NCBI RefSeq assembly: GCF_033096465.1
Contig: NZ_AP028156.1
Span: 1,692,501-1,756,500, forward strand
From: Blautia luti
Lineage (GTDB): Bacteria; Bacillota; Clostridia; Lachnospirales; Lachnospiraceae
DNA length: 64,000 nt
Direction of reading: 5' to 3'
In this document: positions 1-10,484 of the stretch, one piece after another
How positions within the stretch are numbered: position 1 is the first letter of the stretch
Layout of the letters: every line of letters begins with the position of its first letter
Program-made: the position numbers and the translations under genes
Notes under the pieces: model-generated
The model's input: only the letters and a program-made list of their open reading frames with translations
Told to the model about the DNA's origin: nothing
Databases searched by the model: none

Positions 1-1135
<1,135 letters not shown>

Positions 1136-1208
1136 AGAATCGCAGGAAGTAATGAATCTCAAGGAAATGTCAACATGTATGTAGTTTTGAAGGTGCAAAA
1201 CCTTTAAT

Positions 1209-1282
1209 GGCCCAGTGGCTCAGTTGGTTAGAGCGTCGCCCTGTCACGGCGAAGGTCGAGAGTTCGAGTCTCTTCTGGGTCG
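1209..1282 (+). tRNA. tRNA-Asp (GTC)
   Basis: A complete cloverleaf can be folded. The acceptor arms GGCCCAG and CTGGGTC pair with one G-T wobble, the anticodon loop is CTGTCAC with anticodon GTC, and the T arm contains GTTCGAGTC. The discriminator is G at 1282; no CCA is encoded. The gene lies only about 74 nt after the 23S end and is probably cotranscribed with the rRNA operon. No 5S gene lies between them. Confidence 0.95.
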
Positions 1283-1318
1283 TTAATAGCGGAAACTTCC
1301 GGGGAAACAGATAAAAAT

Positions 1319-1358
1319 AACAGCGTGGTACTTATAAAAAGAGTATCGCGCTGTTTTT
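1319..1358 (+). terminator. Terminator of the rRNA/tRNA-Asp operon
   Basis: A 14-bp stem (1319-1332 with 1342-1355, including two G-T pairs) is followed by a T run to 1358. It lies about 37 nt after tRNA-Asp, as expected for a Rho-independent stop of a stable-RNA operon. Confidence 0.9.
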
Positions 1359-1409
1359 GAATGCAGCAACCATAATTCGACAATCTGCTTAATTTTTTGG
1401 GTTGAAAAA

Positions 1410-1676
1410 ATGCCTCAAAATGCATTAATATATGAATATGACAGAAACTGGAGAAAAAATGATACATGTCTGAAAGCAGACGGAGCAGATCAGGCGAAAC
1501 CGTTTTTTGAAAATAAAGATGAGCAGGAAGCATTCATACAGCGGCACCCCAAGAAGCAGATCAGAGAAATCCGTTTGAAAGAGGGGGAAACACTGAGAGC
1601 TTATCTGGGAATTGACTCAGGAAGTACAACCACCAAATTTGTGCTGATGAATGAAGAGGAAGAAATATCTGCTTGA
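1410..1676 (+). pseudogene. Fragment of a 2-hydroxyacyl-CoA dehydratase activator (BcrA/BadF/HgdC family)
   Basis: The last part of this 88-codon frame reads YLGIDSGSTTTKFVLM. This is the phosphate-binding loop at the start of an ASKHA-type activator domain of 2-hydroxyacyl-CoA dehydratases. The part before it (FFENKDEQEAF, then RHPKK) resembles the linker ahead of the second activator domain in the long fused proteins of Clostridia. Such proteins are several hundred to more than 1,400 residues, whereas this frame stops about 20 residues after the loop. It is best read as a leftover of a deleted gene. Its end supplies the -35 box of the next promoter. Confidence 0.7.
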
Positions 1677-1701
1677 ACTTATGCAATAATATAGGTATAA
1701 T
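1673..1701 (+). promoter_or_regulatory. Sigma-A-type promoter for the radical SAM operon
   Basis: TTGAAC at 1673-1678, a 17-nt spacer and TATAAT at 1696-1701. The -35 box overlaps the stop-codon region of the activator fragment. The predicted transcript has a leader of about 210 nt before the gene at 1919. Confidence 0.7.
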
Positions 1702-1731
1702 AGGAACATTATGGGGTGTTTAGAAGCTCCA

Positions 1732-1835
1732 GGTCAAAAACTCTTATGGCAGCTTGAAAAAAGTTTGTGACCAAATAGATTTTTTGATAAAAAATAAGCT
1801 TCAAAAGTGCCTGCGGTTTTGTACACTTTTGAAGC
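1732..1835 (+). other. Leader with two stable hairpins ahead of the radical SAM gene
   Basis: Two hairpins fall in the untranslated leader: 1732-1742 with 1762-1772 (10 of 11 pairs) and 1798-1809 with 1824-1835 (12 perfect pairs). No T run follows the second hairpin on the plus strand. Read on the minus strand it is followed by TTATTTTTTA, so it could stop antisense transcription. No known riboswitch class was recognised. Confidence 0.5.
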
Positions 1836-1918
1836 CTGTTCAAAGATAATAACTGCATACTCAACCTCAAATTATATAGATGTTTTTTGCGAGTGTGCAC
1901 AAAATCGAAAGGATAAAG

Positions 1919-3790
1919 ATGAGAAAGTTAGCATTAAGTGATGAAATTTTAATGAAAGTTGACAAGGCCGCCCGCTATATTGGTGGTGAAGTTAACTCTA
2001 TAATGAAAGATAAGAACAACGTAGATATCCGATTTGCCATGTGCTTCCCGGATGTCTATGAAATCGGTATGTCCAACCTCGGCATGATGATCCTCTATAA
2101 TATGTTCAACGAACGCGAGGATGTCTGGGCGGAGCGTGTGTTTTCCCCGTGGCTGGATCTGGATAAGATCATGCGTGAGAAAAATATTCCACTCTTTGCA
2201 CTGGAATCTCAGGAACCTGTTAAGGATTTTGATTTTCTGGGAATTACTCTTGGATATGAGATGTGCTATACAAATGTACTTCAGGTTCTGGATCTGAGCC
2301 ATATTTCACTTCTGGCAAAAGATCGTGAAGAGGATGACCCGATCGTGATTGGCGGTGGTGCATGTGCCTATAACCCGGAACCGATTGCAGAATTCTTTGA
2401 TATGTTTTATATCGGTGAGGGGGAAACCGTTTATGATGCTTTATTTGACGCATATAAGGCCAATAAGTCAGCAGGTGGCTCCAGAGCAGACTTCCTGTAT
2501 GCAGCTTCCCAGATTCCTGGAATCTATGTTCCTTCTTTATATAATGTAACTTATAAAGAAGATGGAACTGTCGAATCCTTTACCCCTGTCAGAGACGGAG
2601 TACCGCAGAAGGTATGTAAACAGCTGATTACTGATATCAACAAAGAATACCGCGCTATCAAAGCTCCGGTAGTACCTTTTATCAAAGCTACTCAGGACCG
2701 TGTCACTCTGGAAATTCAGCGTGGATGTATCCGCGGATGCCGATTTTGTCAGGCAGGTATGATCTACCGTCCGACCAGAGAACGTGATGTAGAAACTTTA
2801 AAGGCAAGCGCCAGAGAAATGCTTCAGAATACCGGTCATGAGGAGATTTCCTTAAGTTCCTTAAGTTCCAGTGACTATTCTGAACTGAAAGAACTGGTAA
2901 ACTTCTTAATCGAAGAATTCCACGGAAACGCTGTCAATATCTCCCTGCCGTCTCTTCGTATCGACGCTTTCGCTCTGGATGTTATGAGCAAAGTACAGGA
3001 TATCAAGAAGAGCAGCCTGACATTCGCACCGGAAGCAGGTTCCCAGCGTCTGCGTAACGTTATCAACAAAGGTCTGACAGAAGAGAACATTCTTCACGGT
3101 GCAGGAGAAGCATTCAAGGGTGGATGGAATCAGGTAAAACTCTACTTCATGCTCGGACTTCCGACGGAAACAGAGGATGATATGAAGGGTATCGCTCATC
3201 TTGCTCAGAAGATCGCAGAAACCTATTATGAAGAAGTGCCGAAAGAAAAACGTAACGGCAAAGTTCAGGTCAACGTAAGTACCTCTTTCTTTGTACCGAA
3301 ACCATTTACCCCATTCCAGTGGGCCGGCATGTACAGAGAAGAAGATTTCGTAGAGAAGGCCAAAGTTGTAAAAAGCGAAATCCGCGCACAGGTAAACCAG
3401 AGAAGTATCCGTTACAGCTGGCATGAGCCGGATGTCACAATCCTTGAAGGCTTCCTTGCAAGAGGTGACCGCCGCTGCTCAAAAGTTATCCTCAGAGCAT
3501 ATAAGAAAGGCGCAATCTACGATGCCTGGTCCGAAAGCTTTGACTATAATATATGGAAAGAATCTTTCGCAGAAACCAATACAGACATTGATTTCTACAC
3601 ACTCCGCGAACGTTCCACAGATGAAATCCTCCCATGGGATTTTATTGATGCAGGAGTGACCAAGAAGTTCCTGATCCATGAATGGGAGCAGGCAAAGAAA
3701 GAAACCGTAACACCAAACTGCCGTCAGAAATGTTCCGGCTGCGGTGCTATGCGTTATGGCGGAGGTGTATGTTATGAAAGTAAGAATTAA
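1919..3790 (+). CDS. B12-binding domain radical SAM protein (TIGR03960 type)
   Basis: The product is 623 residues. An N-terminal region resembling a cobalamin-binding (Rossmann-like) domain precedes the radical SAM core, whose iron-sulfur motif is RGCIRGCRFC (CxxxCxxC). The C-terminus adds a cysteine cluster (CRQKCSGCGAM), perhaps a second metal site. The start at 1919 is preferred because AAAGGA lies 5 nt upstream; an in-frame ATG at 1880 has no such site. The gene overlaps the next by 17 nt. In other Firmicutes the two are adjacent or fused. The reaction is unknown to me; a link to RNA or ribosome modification is only suggested by the RNase and ribosomal genes that follow. Confidence 0.85.
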   Translation: MRKLALSDEILMKVDKAARYIGGEVNSIMKDKNNVDIRFAMCFPDVYEIGMSNLGMMILYNMFNEREDVWAERVFSPWLDLDKIMREKNIPLFALESQEPVKDFDFLGITLGYEMCYTNVLQVLDLSHISLLAKDREEDDPIVIGGGACAYNPEPIAEFFDMFYIGEGETVYDALFDAYKANKSAGGSRADFLYAASQIPGIYVPSLYNVTYKEDGTVESFTPVRDGVPQKVCKQLITDINKEYRAIKAPVVPFIKATQDRVTLEIQRGCIRGCRFCQAGMIYRPTRERDVETLKASAREMLQNTGHEEISLSSLSSSDYSELKELVNFLIEEFHGNAVNISLPSLRIDAFALDVMSKVQDIKKSSLTFAPEAGSQRLRNVINKGLTEENILHGAGEAFKGGWNQVKLYFMLGLPTETEDDMKGIAHLAQKIAETYYEEVPKEKRNGKVQVNVSTSFFVPKPFTPFQWAGMYREEDFVEKAKVVKSEIRAQVNQRSIRYSWHEPDVTILEGFLARGDRRCSKVILRAYKKGAIYDAWSESFDYNIWKESFAETNTDIDFYTLRERSTDEILPWDFIDAGVTKKFLIHEWEQAKKETVTPNCRQKCSGCGAMRYGGGVCYESKN

Positions 3791-4481
3791 ATTCAGCAAA
3801 GAGGGTCCGATCAAATTTGTCGGACATCTGGATACCATGCGTTATTTCCAGAAAGCAATCCGAAGAGCAAATCTCCCGGTAGCTTTTTCCGGCGGTTACA
3901 GTCCACATATGATCATGTCCTTTGCAGCACCGCTTGGTGTAGGCACGGAAAGTCTGGGAGAGTACTTCGACCTGGAGCTTACAGAGACCGTTCCTACTGA
4001 TGAAATCACTCGCCGCCTGGAAGCAACTATGGTAGAGGGTGTTCGTGTCATCAGCGCCCGTCAGGTAGAAGATGGAAAAGCAGGCAAAGCAATGTCCCTG
4101 GTGGCTGCCGCTGATTACTATGTAGAATTTCGCCCCGGAAAAGAACCGGAAATCTCCTGGAAAGATAAGATCAATGATTTCCTGGCACAGCCGGAGATCA
4201 AAGTAATGAAGAAAACCAAGCGAAGCGAAAAAGAAATCGATATCCGCCCGTTTATCTATAAAATGGAACTTCAGGGAGATAAAATCTTCCTGATGCTTGC
4301 TTCCGCAAGTGCCAATTACACAAAACCGGAACTGGTAACAGACACATTCTTCTCATGGCTCGGCGTAGAACTTCCTGAGTTTGCTTATTCCATCAAACGT
4401 CTGGAAGTATATGCTGACAAAGGAACAGAAGAAGAACATAAATTTGTAACTCTGGAAGCGTTAGGTGAAGAAGTTGAGTAA
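3774..4481 (+). CDS. TIGR03936-family radical SAM-associated protein (DUF2344)
   Basis: The protein is 235 residues. It opens with MKVRIKFSKEGPIKFVGHLD and continues with GGYSPHMIMSFAAPLGVG, the conserved signatures of the DUF2344 partner of TIGR03960 radical SAM proteins. It starts inside the end of the upstream gene (GGAGG 8 nt before the ATG), so the two are translationally coupled and probably form one functional unit. It carries no cysteine motif of its own and is likely a substrate-binding or accessory subunit. The biochemical role is unknown. Confidence 0.82.
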   Translation: MKVRIKFSKEGPIKFVGHLDTMRYFQKAIRRANLPVAFSGGYSPHMIMSFAAPLGVGTESLGEYFDLELTETVPTDEITRRLEATMVEGVRVISARQVEDGKAGKAMSLVAAADYYVEFRPGKEPEISWKDKINDFLAQPEIKVMKKTKRSEKEIDIRPFIYKMELQGDKIFLMLASASANYTKPELVTDTFFSWLGVELPEFAYSIKRLEVYADKGTEEEHKFVTLEALGEEVE

Positions 4482-5679
4482 ACTGGTCATTACCCAAATG
4501 GATATCCGACAGGTACCCTGTTATGTATGTGCATATGAAGAAGACGGGAAAGTAATGGAACTTCGTATGGAGCCCATAGGCGGAAAATCTTCTCTTGGCA
4601 ATATCTATGTGGGACAGGTTGAAAATGTGGCTGCCAACATCGGCGCTGCATTTGTCCAGATTTCTGCAAACGAGAAATGCTATCTGCAGCTTTCCGATGT
4701 TCCAAATGCGATCTATGCTTCTGTAAAAAAAGGCGACCGCCCGTTAAAAGCAGGAGATGAGATTCTTGTGCAGATCAGCCGTGATGCAATGAAGGGAAAG
4801 CTTCCGGCAGTAACCACAAATCTGAACTTTACAGGCAAATATCTTGTGCTTACAACCGGAGATAAGAAATTCGGATTATCTTCCAAACTTTCCAATGATG
4901 ATCGAAGTCGTCTCAGCAAATGGATGGAAGAGGAAATCAACCGCCCGGATAAAGAATTCGGGATCATTGTTCGTACAAATGCGGCAGATGCTTCAAAAGA
5001 AGAAATCCTGAAAGAACTGAAATATCTGAAAGGCTTATATCATAAAGCCGCTGTAGACGGCAGATCACGCACCTGTTTCAGCTGCGTATACAGAACAGAG
5101 CCTTTTTATATTTCCGCAGTCCGCGACGCCAACAGCCGAAACCTGGAAGAGATCATGACAGATATTCCGGAAATTTCTCAGCAGATTTCTGATTACCTTA
5201 CCAGTAACAGCCCGGAGGAAAAAGAGAAACTTCGTTTCTATGACGATAAACTTCTCCCACTTTACAAACTCCACCGGCTGGAATCTGCACTGGAAGAGAT
5301 CCAGCATGAGAAAGTTTGGTTAAACAGTGGCGGCTTTCTGGTGATCCAGCAGACAGAAGCATTCGTGTCTATCGATGTAAACAGCGGCAAGTTTACAGGC
5401 AAAAAGAAAATGCAGGAAACCTACCGTAAGATCAATCTGGAAGCAGCAAAAGAGATTGCCAGACAATTACGTCTCAGAAACCTGTCCGGAATTATCCTGA
5501 TTGACTTTATCAATATGGAAAACCCGGATCATCAGGACGAGCTGTTCCATGTCCTGCAGAAATATCTTCGCAAAGATCCGGTAAAGGCAAAAGCAGTGGA
5601 CATCACTCCACTGCATATCCTGGAACTTACCAGAAAGAAAGTGCGAAAACCTGTGATTGAGGAAATCAGAGAATTATAG
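4474..5679 (+). CDS. rng: Ribonuclease E/G family protein
   Basis: This is an RNase E/G-type endoribonuclease for rRNA maturation and mRNA decay. An N-terminal S1-like domain (around GNIYVGQVENV and AAFVQI) precedes the catalytic core, where the metal-binding aspartates lie in SIDVNSGKFTG and IILIDFINM. At about 400 residues it is shorter than E. coli RNase G (489) and stops just after RKKVRKP, before the CPxC zinc-link seen in many relatives. The start is probably TTG 4474 (AGG 8 nt upstream), overlapping the previous stop; GTG 4465 in the same frame is also possible. It follows the radical SAM pair in one operon. Confidence 0.85.
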   Translation: MSKLVITQMDIRQVPCYVCAYEEDGKVMELRMEPIGGKSSLGNIYVGQVENVAANIGAAFVQISANEKCYLQLSDVPNAIYASVKKGDRPLKAGDEILVQISRDAMKGKLPAVTTNLNFTGKYLVLTTGDKKFGLSSKLSNDDRSRLSKWMEEEINRPDKEFGIIVRTNAADASKEEILKELKYLKGLYHKAAVDGRSRTCFSCVYRTEPFYISAVRDANSRNLEEIMTDIPEISQQISDYLTSNSPEEKEKLRFYDDKLLPLYKLHRLESALEEIQHEKVWLNSGGFLVIQQTEAFVSIDVNSGKFTGKKKMQETYRKINLEAAKEIARQLRLRNLSGIILIDFINMENPDHQDELFHVLQKYLRKDPVKAKAVDITPLHILELTRKKVRKPVIEEIREL

Positions 5680-5750
5680 TTTACCATAAAATAATTATGT
5701 AAACCAAACAAACATCTGCAATTCTCATCGATATTTTTCCGTAACTGAAT

Positions 5751-5770
5751 AACTGCTCTGCAGTTTGTAT
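5751..5770 (+). terminator. Weak terminator-like hairpin after rng
   Basis: AACTGC (5751-5756) pairs with GCAGTT (5760-5765) across a 3-nt loop and is followed by TGTATTTT. The stem is short, so this is a tentative call. Confidence 0.35.
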
Positions 5771-5821
5771 TTTATCACAGATCCTGACGGATACCGGATT
5801 GAAATTGTACCTGTAAAATAA
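5768..5821 (+). pseudogene. C-terminal remnant of a glyoxalase I-like (VOC) gene
   Basis: The frame YFITDPDGYRIEIVPVK followed by TAA matches the typical C-terminal strand of lactoylglutathione lyase/VOC proteins (DPDGYRIEI). No start or upstream domain remains in the roughly 90 nt before it, so this is a deletion remnant of about 18 codons between rng and the L21 leader. Confidence 0.55.
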
Positions 5822-5855
5822 AAGAAAAAAAATCAAAGAAATTGAAAAAAACTTA

Positions 5856-5884
5856 TTGACAAATCGAATTTTGTCCGCTATTAT
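5856..5884 (+). promoter_or_regulatory. Promoter of the rplU operon
   Basis: TTGACA at 5856-5861, a 17-nt spacer and TATTAT at 5879-5884: a near-consensus sigma-A promoter about 80 nt before rplU. Transcripts would begin just ahead of the L21 leader. Confidence 0.85.
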
Positions 5885-5885
5885 A

Positions 5886-5958
5886 AACTGGATGCCGCAC
5901 AGAGAGGTACAAGCACCGAAAGGTCACCATATCTGGCGAGTAAAGATTATAGGAGGTG
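5886..5958 (+). promoter_or_regulatory. Ribosomal protein L21 leader (Firmicutes type)
   Basis: The untranslated leader of rplU contains the compact paired segments and GAGGTACAAGCACCGAAAGG core typical of the Firmicutes L21 leader. It ends in the AGGAGGTGCC ribosome site. In the known family this leader is thought to bind L21 for autogenous control. Identification is by position and motif, not by a covariance model. Confidence 0.7.
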
Positions 5959-5964
5959 CCACAG

Positions 5965-6270
5965 ATGTACGCAATTATTGCAACAGGTGGTAAACAGTAC
6001 AAAGTTGCTGAAGGCGACGTAATCAGAGTTGAGAAACTCGGTGTTGAAGCTGGTGAAACCGTTACTTTTGATAATGTTATTGCAGTAAGCAATGACGGAT
6101 TAAAAGCTGGTGAAGATGTGAAAGATGCCAGTGTTACCGCTACTGTAGTTGAGAACGGTAAAGCAAAGAAAGTTATCGTTTACAAATACAAGAGAAAAAC
6201 TGGATATCACAAGAAAAACGGTCATAGACAGCAGTACACTAAAGTAAAAATCGAAAAGATTAACGGTTAA
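5965..6270 (+). CDS. rplU: 50S ribosomal protein L21
   Basis: The product is 101 residues and starts [14 protein letters not shown], the invariant opening of bL21, with the basic C-terminal stretch [18 protein letters not shown] that contacts 23S rRNA. The ATG at 5965 is chosen because AGGAGG lies 8 nt before it; the in-frame GTG at 5956 sits inside the ribosome site. First gene of the rplU-prp-rpmA operon. Confidence 0.97.
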   Translation: MYAIIATGGKQYKVAEGDVIRVEKLGVEAGETVTFDNVIAVSNDGLKAGEDVKDASVTATVVENGKAKKVIVYKYKRKTGYHKKNGHRQQYTKVKIEKING

Positions 6271-6282
6271 TCTGGTGTCATT

Positions 6283-6603
6283 ATGATTACAATTACAGTT
6301 AAGAAGAGAAATGGAAATTATCTGGAATTTGTTTCGAAAGGTCACGCCGGATATGCAGAAGAGGGACAGGATATTGTCTGCGCTGCTGTTTCTGTACTGG
6401 TGATTAATACTGTAAATTCTCTTGAAGCATTTACAGACGATCAGTTTGAAGTACAGGAAGATGACGGTTATGTATCTTTTCATTTCACGGCTCCGGTTAC
6501 TGAGAGGGGAATACTTCTCATGGATTCGCTGGTTCTCGGATTAACAGAAATTGAACATAGTTATAACAATCGATATTTGACAGTAAAAGTCAAGGAGGTG
6601 TAA
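6283..6603 (+). CDS. prp: Ribosomal-processing cysteine protease Prp
   Basis: This is a YsxB/Prp-family protease of 106 residues. The catalytic pair sits in [18 protein letters not shown] (His near residue 22, Cys near 34). Prp removes a short N-terminal extension from L27 in Firmicutes. The L27 encoded just downstream has exactly such an extension (NLQLFA before HKKG), so enzyme and substrate are neighbours between rplU and rpmA. Its own ribosome site is weak (GGTG), which suggests coupling to rplU translation 12 nt upstream. Confidence 0.93.
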   Translation: MITITVKKRNGNYLEFVSKGHAGYAEEGQDIVCAAVSVLVINTVNSLEAFTDDQFEVQEDDGYVSFHFTAPVTERGILLMDSLVLGLTEIEHSYNNRYLTVKVKEV

Positions 6604-6607
6604 CAAC

Positions 6608-6895
6608 ATGATGAAAATGAACCTTCAGTTATTCGCACATAAAAAAGGAGTTGGTTCTACAAAGAACGGTCGTGATTCCGAATCCAAGAGATTAGGTGCG
6701 AAGAGAGCAGACGGACAGTTTGTTAAAGCTGGAAATATTCTTTACAGACAGCGCGGAACTAAGATCCATGCTGGTGAGAACGTAGGTTGCGGTAAAGATT
6801 ATACTTTATTTGCACTGAAAGATGGTGTCGTAAGATTTACCAGAAAAGGACGCGATAAGAAACAGGTTTCTATCGTTCCAGTAGAAGCAGAATAA
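6608..6895 (+). CDS. rpmA: 50S ribosomal protein L27 with cleavable N-terminal extension
   Basis: The protein is 95 residues. The mature bL27 would begin at [14 protein letters not shown], after the motif MNLQLFA, which matches the Prp cleavage site known from Staphylococcus. The ATG at 6608 is 7 nt after AAGGAGGTG; ATGs at 6611 and 6617 are also in frame. The N-terminus of mature L27 reaches toward the peptidyl-transferase centre, so cleavage is expected to be needed for activity. A terminator follows directly. Confidence 0.97.
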   Translation: MMKMNLQLFAHKKGVGSTKNGRDSESKRLGAKRADGQFVKAGNILYRQRGTKIHAGENVGCGKDYTLFALKDGVVRFTRKGRDKKQVSIVPVEAE

Positions 6896-6908
6896 TCTGG
6901 TTAAGCGG

Positions 6909-6946
6909 AAGGCTTCAAATCTGACAGGGTTTGGAGCCTTTCTTTT
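6909..6946 (+). terminator. Terminator of the rplU-prp-rpmA operon
   Basis: An 11-bp stem (6909-6919 with 6930-6940, one G-T pair) is followed by TCTTTT. It lies 13 nt after the rpmA stop codon. Confidence 0.9.
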
Positions 6947-7000
6947 AGATTAAAACAGTATTATAATAGAAGAAACTAAGAAATAAATAATCATAAGTAA

Positions 7001-8314
<1,314 letters not shown>

Positions 8315-8355
8315 TGAAAATTAAATTAAACAACAAGGTATGAATCATACAAATC

Positions 8356-8383
8356 GTAAAGCGGACGCTCCTGCCCGCTTTAC
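8356..8383 (+). other. Hairpin between obg and yhbY
   Basis: GTAAAGCGG (8356-8364) pairs perfectly with CCGCTTTAC (8375-8383). No T run follows, so it is more likely an RNA processing or stability element than a terminator. Confidence 0.5.
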
Positions 8384-8411
8384 ATAGCAGAGAATAATAG
8401 AGGAAAAAGAA

Positions 8412-8708
8412 ATGACAAGTAAACAGAGAGCTTATTTAAAAGGCCTTGCAATGACAATGGACCCGATCCTGCAGCTTGGAAAGGGCGGACTTACTCCTGA
8501 GAACACAGCCGCTGTAGATGAGGCACTTGCAGCCAGAGAATTAATTAAGATCAGTGTGCTCCAGAACTGTCTGGAAGATCCGCGTCAGATGGCTGAAGTT
8601 CTGGCAGAGCGTACCCATTCCCAGATCGTTCAGGTTATCGGCAAGAAGATTGTTTTGTACCGCGAAGGCAAAAACGAGAAAAAGAAGATCGAATTACCAA
8701 GAAAATAA
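8412..8708 (+). CDS. yhbY: CRM-domain RNA-binding protein YhbY
   Basis: A 98-residue protein made of one CRM domain; the conserved KGGLTPE-type turn (GKGGLTPENTAAVDEAL) and a LIKISVLQN strand are visible. YhbY-type proteins associate with pre-50S particles. GAGGA lies 7 nt before the start. It is followed after 30 nt by nadD in the same direction, an order common in Lachnospiraceae. Confidence 0.9.
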   Translation: MTSKQRAYLKGLAMTMDPILQLGKGGLTPENTAAVDEALAARELIKISVLQNCLEDPRQMAEVLAERTHSQIVQVIGKKIVLYREGKNEKKKIELPRK

Positions 8709-8738
8709 TTAAATTAAACAAACAAGTACGGAGTTTTT

Positions 8739-9374
8739 ATGGCTGACATCAGAAAAAGAATTGGTATCATGGGCGGTACATTTGATCCCATTCATATGGG
8801 CCATCTGATTCTTGGAGAAAAAGCATACGAACAGTTTCAACTGGATAAGGTACTGTTTATGCCCTCCGGCAACCCACCTCATAAAAAGAACCGTCAGGGA
8901 CGCGCCACAGATGAACAGAGAGTAGAGATGGTTCGCAGAGCTATCTCTGATAATCCTCATTTCGAGTTGTCGCTGGCTGAAATGCACGAAAATGGTTACA
9001 CTTACACATATCATACACTGGAAACACTAAAAACAGAGAATCCTGATACGGATTATTATTTCATAATCGGTGCAGATTCCCTGTATGATTTCGATACCTG
9101 GAGAGAACCGGGACGTATCTGCAGAAACTGTATTCTGGTAACTGCTGTAAGAAACCATTCCACAATTGCAGAACTTGAAACAGAAATGAATCGTCTTTCA
9201 CTCAAATATGACGGTACATTTCTGACTCTGAATACCACAAACATTGATGTATCCAGCAAAATGCTCAGAAACTGGATCAGTGAAGACAAAAGTGTTCGTT
9301 ACTATATTCCAGATCCGGTGATCACATATATTGAAGAAAACCAGATTTACAGTCTGACTGAAAAGAAAGGATGA
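8739..9374 (+). CDS. nadD: Nicotinate-nucleotide adenylyltransferase
   Basis: This 211-residue enzyme makes deamido-NAD from nicotinate mononucleotide and ATP. The nucleotidyltransferase signature GGTFDPIHMGHL (HxGH) is near residue 10. DTWREP and the late SSKMLRNWI and YYIPDPV motifs match NadD. It is coupled to yqeK, which starts 9 nt after the stop. nadD-yqeK-rsfS is a standard Firmicutes group. Confidence 0.95.
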   Translation: MADIRKRIGIMGGTFDPIHMGHLILGEKAYEQFQLDKVLFMPSGNPPHKKNRQGRATDEQRVEMVRRAISDNPHFELSLAEMHENGYTYTYHTLETLKTENPDTDYYFIIGADSLYDFDTWREPGRICRNCILVTAVRNHSTIAELETEMNRLSLKYDGTFLTLNTTNIDVSSKMLRNWISEDKSVRYYIPDPVITYIEENQIYSLTEKKG

Positions 9375-9383
9375 TTTTTCCCA

Positions 9384-9974
9384 ATGGCAGAGTATGATTT
9401 TATAAAAATGCAGAAAAAATTAGCCAAGTATCTGGATGAGGATCGTTATGCTCATACACTGGGAGTTATGTACACCTGCGCAGCACTTGCCATGGTACAT
9501 GACTGCGATCTGATCGTAGCTCAGACAGCCGGGCTGCTTCACGACTGCGCAAAATGTATTCCGAATAAAAAGAAACTGAAAATGTGCAGCCAGCATAACA
9601 TTCCTGTATCTGAATTTGAACAGACACATCCATTTTTACTTCACGCCAAGCTCGGTGCTTATGTAGCCAGAGCTAAATATGATGTCACTGATGAAGAGAT
9701 TCTTTCTGCCATCACCTGGCATACCACCGGAAAGCCTGAGATGACATTACTGGAAAAAATCGTCTATATTGCTGACTATATTGAGCCAAAACGCGATAAA
9801 GCCCCTAACCTTGCAGTTGTCCGCAAGCTGGCTTTTGAGGATCTGGATGAATGTATGTATAAGATTTTGGCAGATACATTGGCTTATCTTGAGGAGAATC
9901 CGAAAGATATTGATAATGCTACAAAAGATGCCTTTTTATATTACAAAGACTTACATATAAAAAGACAGTCTTAG
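9384..9974 (+). CDS. yqeK: HD-domain hydrolase YqeK (predicted symmetrical Ap4A hydrolase)
   Basis: The protein is 196 residues. HD-domain metal ligands are visible as RYAHTLGV, LLHDCAK and the later VYIADYIEPKRD. YqeK proteins cleave diadenosine tetraphosphate symmetrically to ADP, removing a stress nucleotide produced by tRNA synthetases. The gene lies between nadD and rsfS, where it is nearly always found in Firmicutes. Confidence 0.9.
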   Translation: MAEYDFIKMQKKLAKYLDEDRYAHTLGVMYTCAALAMVHDCDLIVAQTAGLLHDCAKCIPNKKKLKMCSQHNIPVSEFEQTHPFLLHAKLGAYVARAKYDVTDEEILSAITWHTTGKPEMTLLEKIVYIADYIEPKRDKAPNLAVVRKLAFEDLDECMYKILADTLAYLEENPKDIDNATKDAFLYYKDLHIKRQS

Positions 9975-10057
9975 GCAGTTTCATATCAGACTGCTGTACA
10001 AATATATCATAGTGAAACAAAATGACCTATTTATTATAGAAAGAAAGGACTATTTTC

Positions 10058-10417
10058 ATGAGTAAAGAACTTGAAATGGCAAAACTTGCCTGCCGCGCCC
10101 TTGATGACAAAAAAGGTAAAGACATTAAAGTGATCGATATCCATGAAGTATCTGTGATCGCTGATTATTTCGTAATCGCAAGTGCATCCAACCAGAACCA
10201 GGTACAGGCTATGGTTGATAATGTAGACGAAACACTGGGAAGAGCAGGATACGAAGCCAAACAGATCGAGGGAACCAGAAATTCAAGCTGGGTTCTGATG
10301 GACTACGGCGATATGATCGTTCATGTATTTGATGAAGAAAACCGTCTTTTCTATGATCTGGAAAGAATCTGGAGAGATGGAAAAGTTCTTGATATTAATG
10401 AATTTCTCGAGAAATAA
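10058..10417 (+). CDS. rsfS: Ribosomal silencing factor RsfS
   Basis: This 119-residue RsfS/Iojap protein binds L14 and blocks subunit joining during starvation. Conserved segments include DIKVIDI, ADYFVIASASNQNQVQAMVDNV, EGTRNSSWVLMDYGDMIVHVF and FYDLERIW. AAAGGA lies 8 nt before the start. An 83-nt gap from yqeK leaves room for a promoter, but none is clear. A bidirectional terminator follows. Confidence 0.96.
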   Translation: MSKELEMAKLACRALDDKKGKDIKVIDIHEVSVIADYFVIASASNQNQVQAMVDNVDETLGRAGYEAKQIEGTRNSSWVLMDYGDMIVHVFDEENRLFYDLERIWRDGKVLDINEFLEK

Positions 10418-10426
10418 TTGATAACA

Positions 10427-10451
10427 AAAGGGAGCAGTCACTGCTCCCTTT
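10427..10451. terminator. Bidirectional terminator between rsfS and lexA
   Basis: An 11-bp perfect stem with a 3-nt loop (AAAGGGAGCAG / TCA / CTGCTCCCTTT) sits between two convergent genes, with A and T runs at its ends. It can serve rsfS on the plus strand and lexA on the minus strand. Confidence 0.88.
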
Positions 10452-10484
10452 CTACGTTTGCCCCAATCATCTCGTTGTCTGTAT

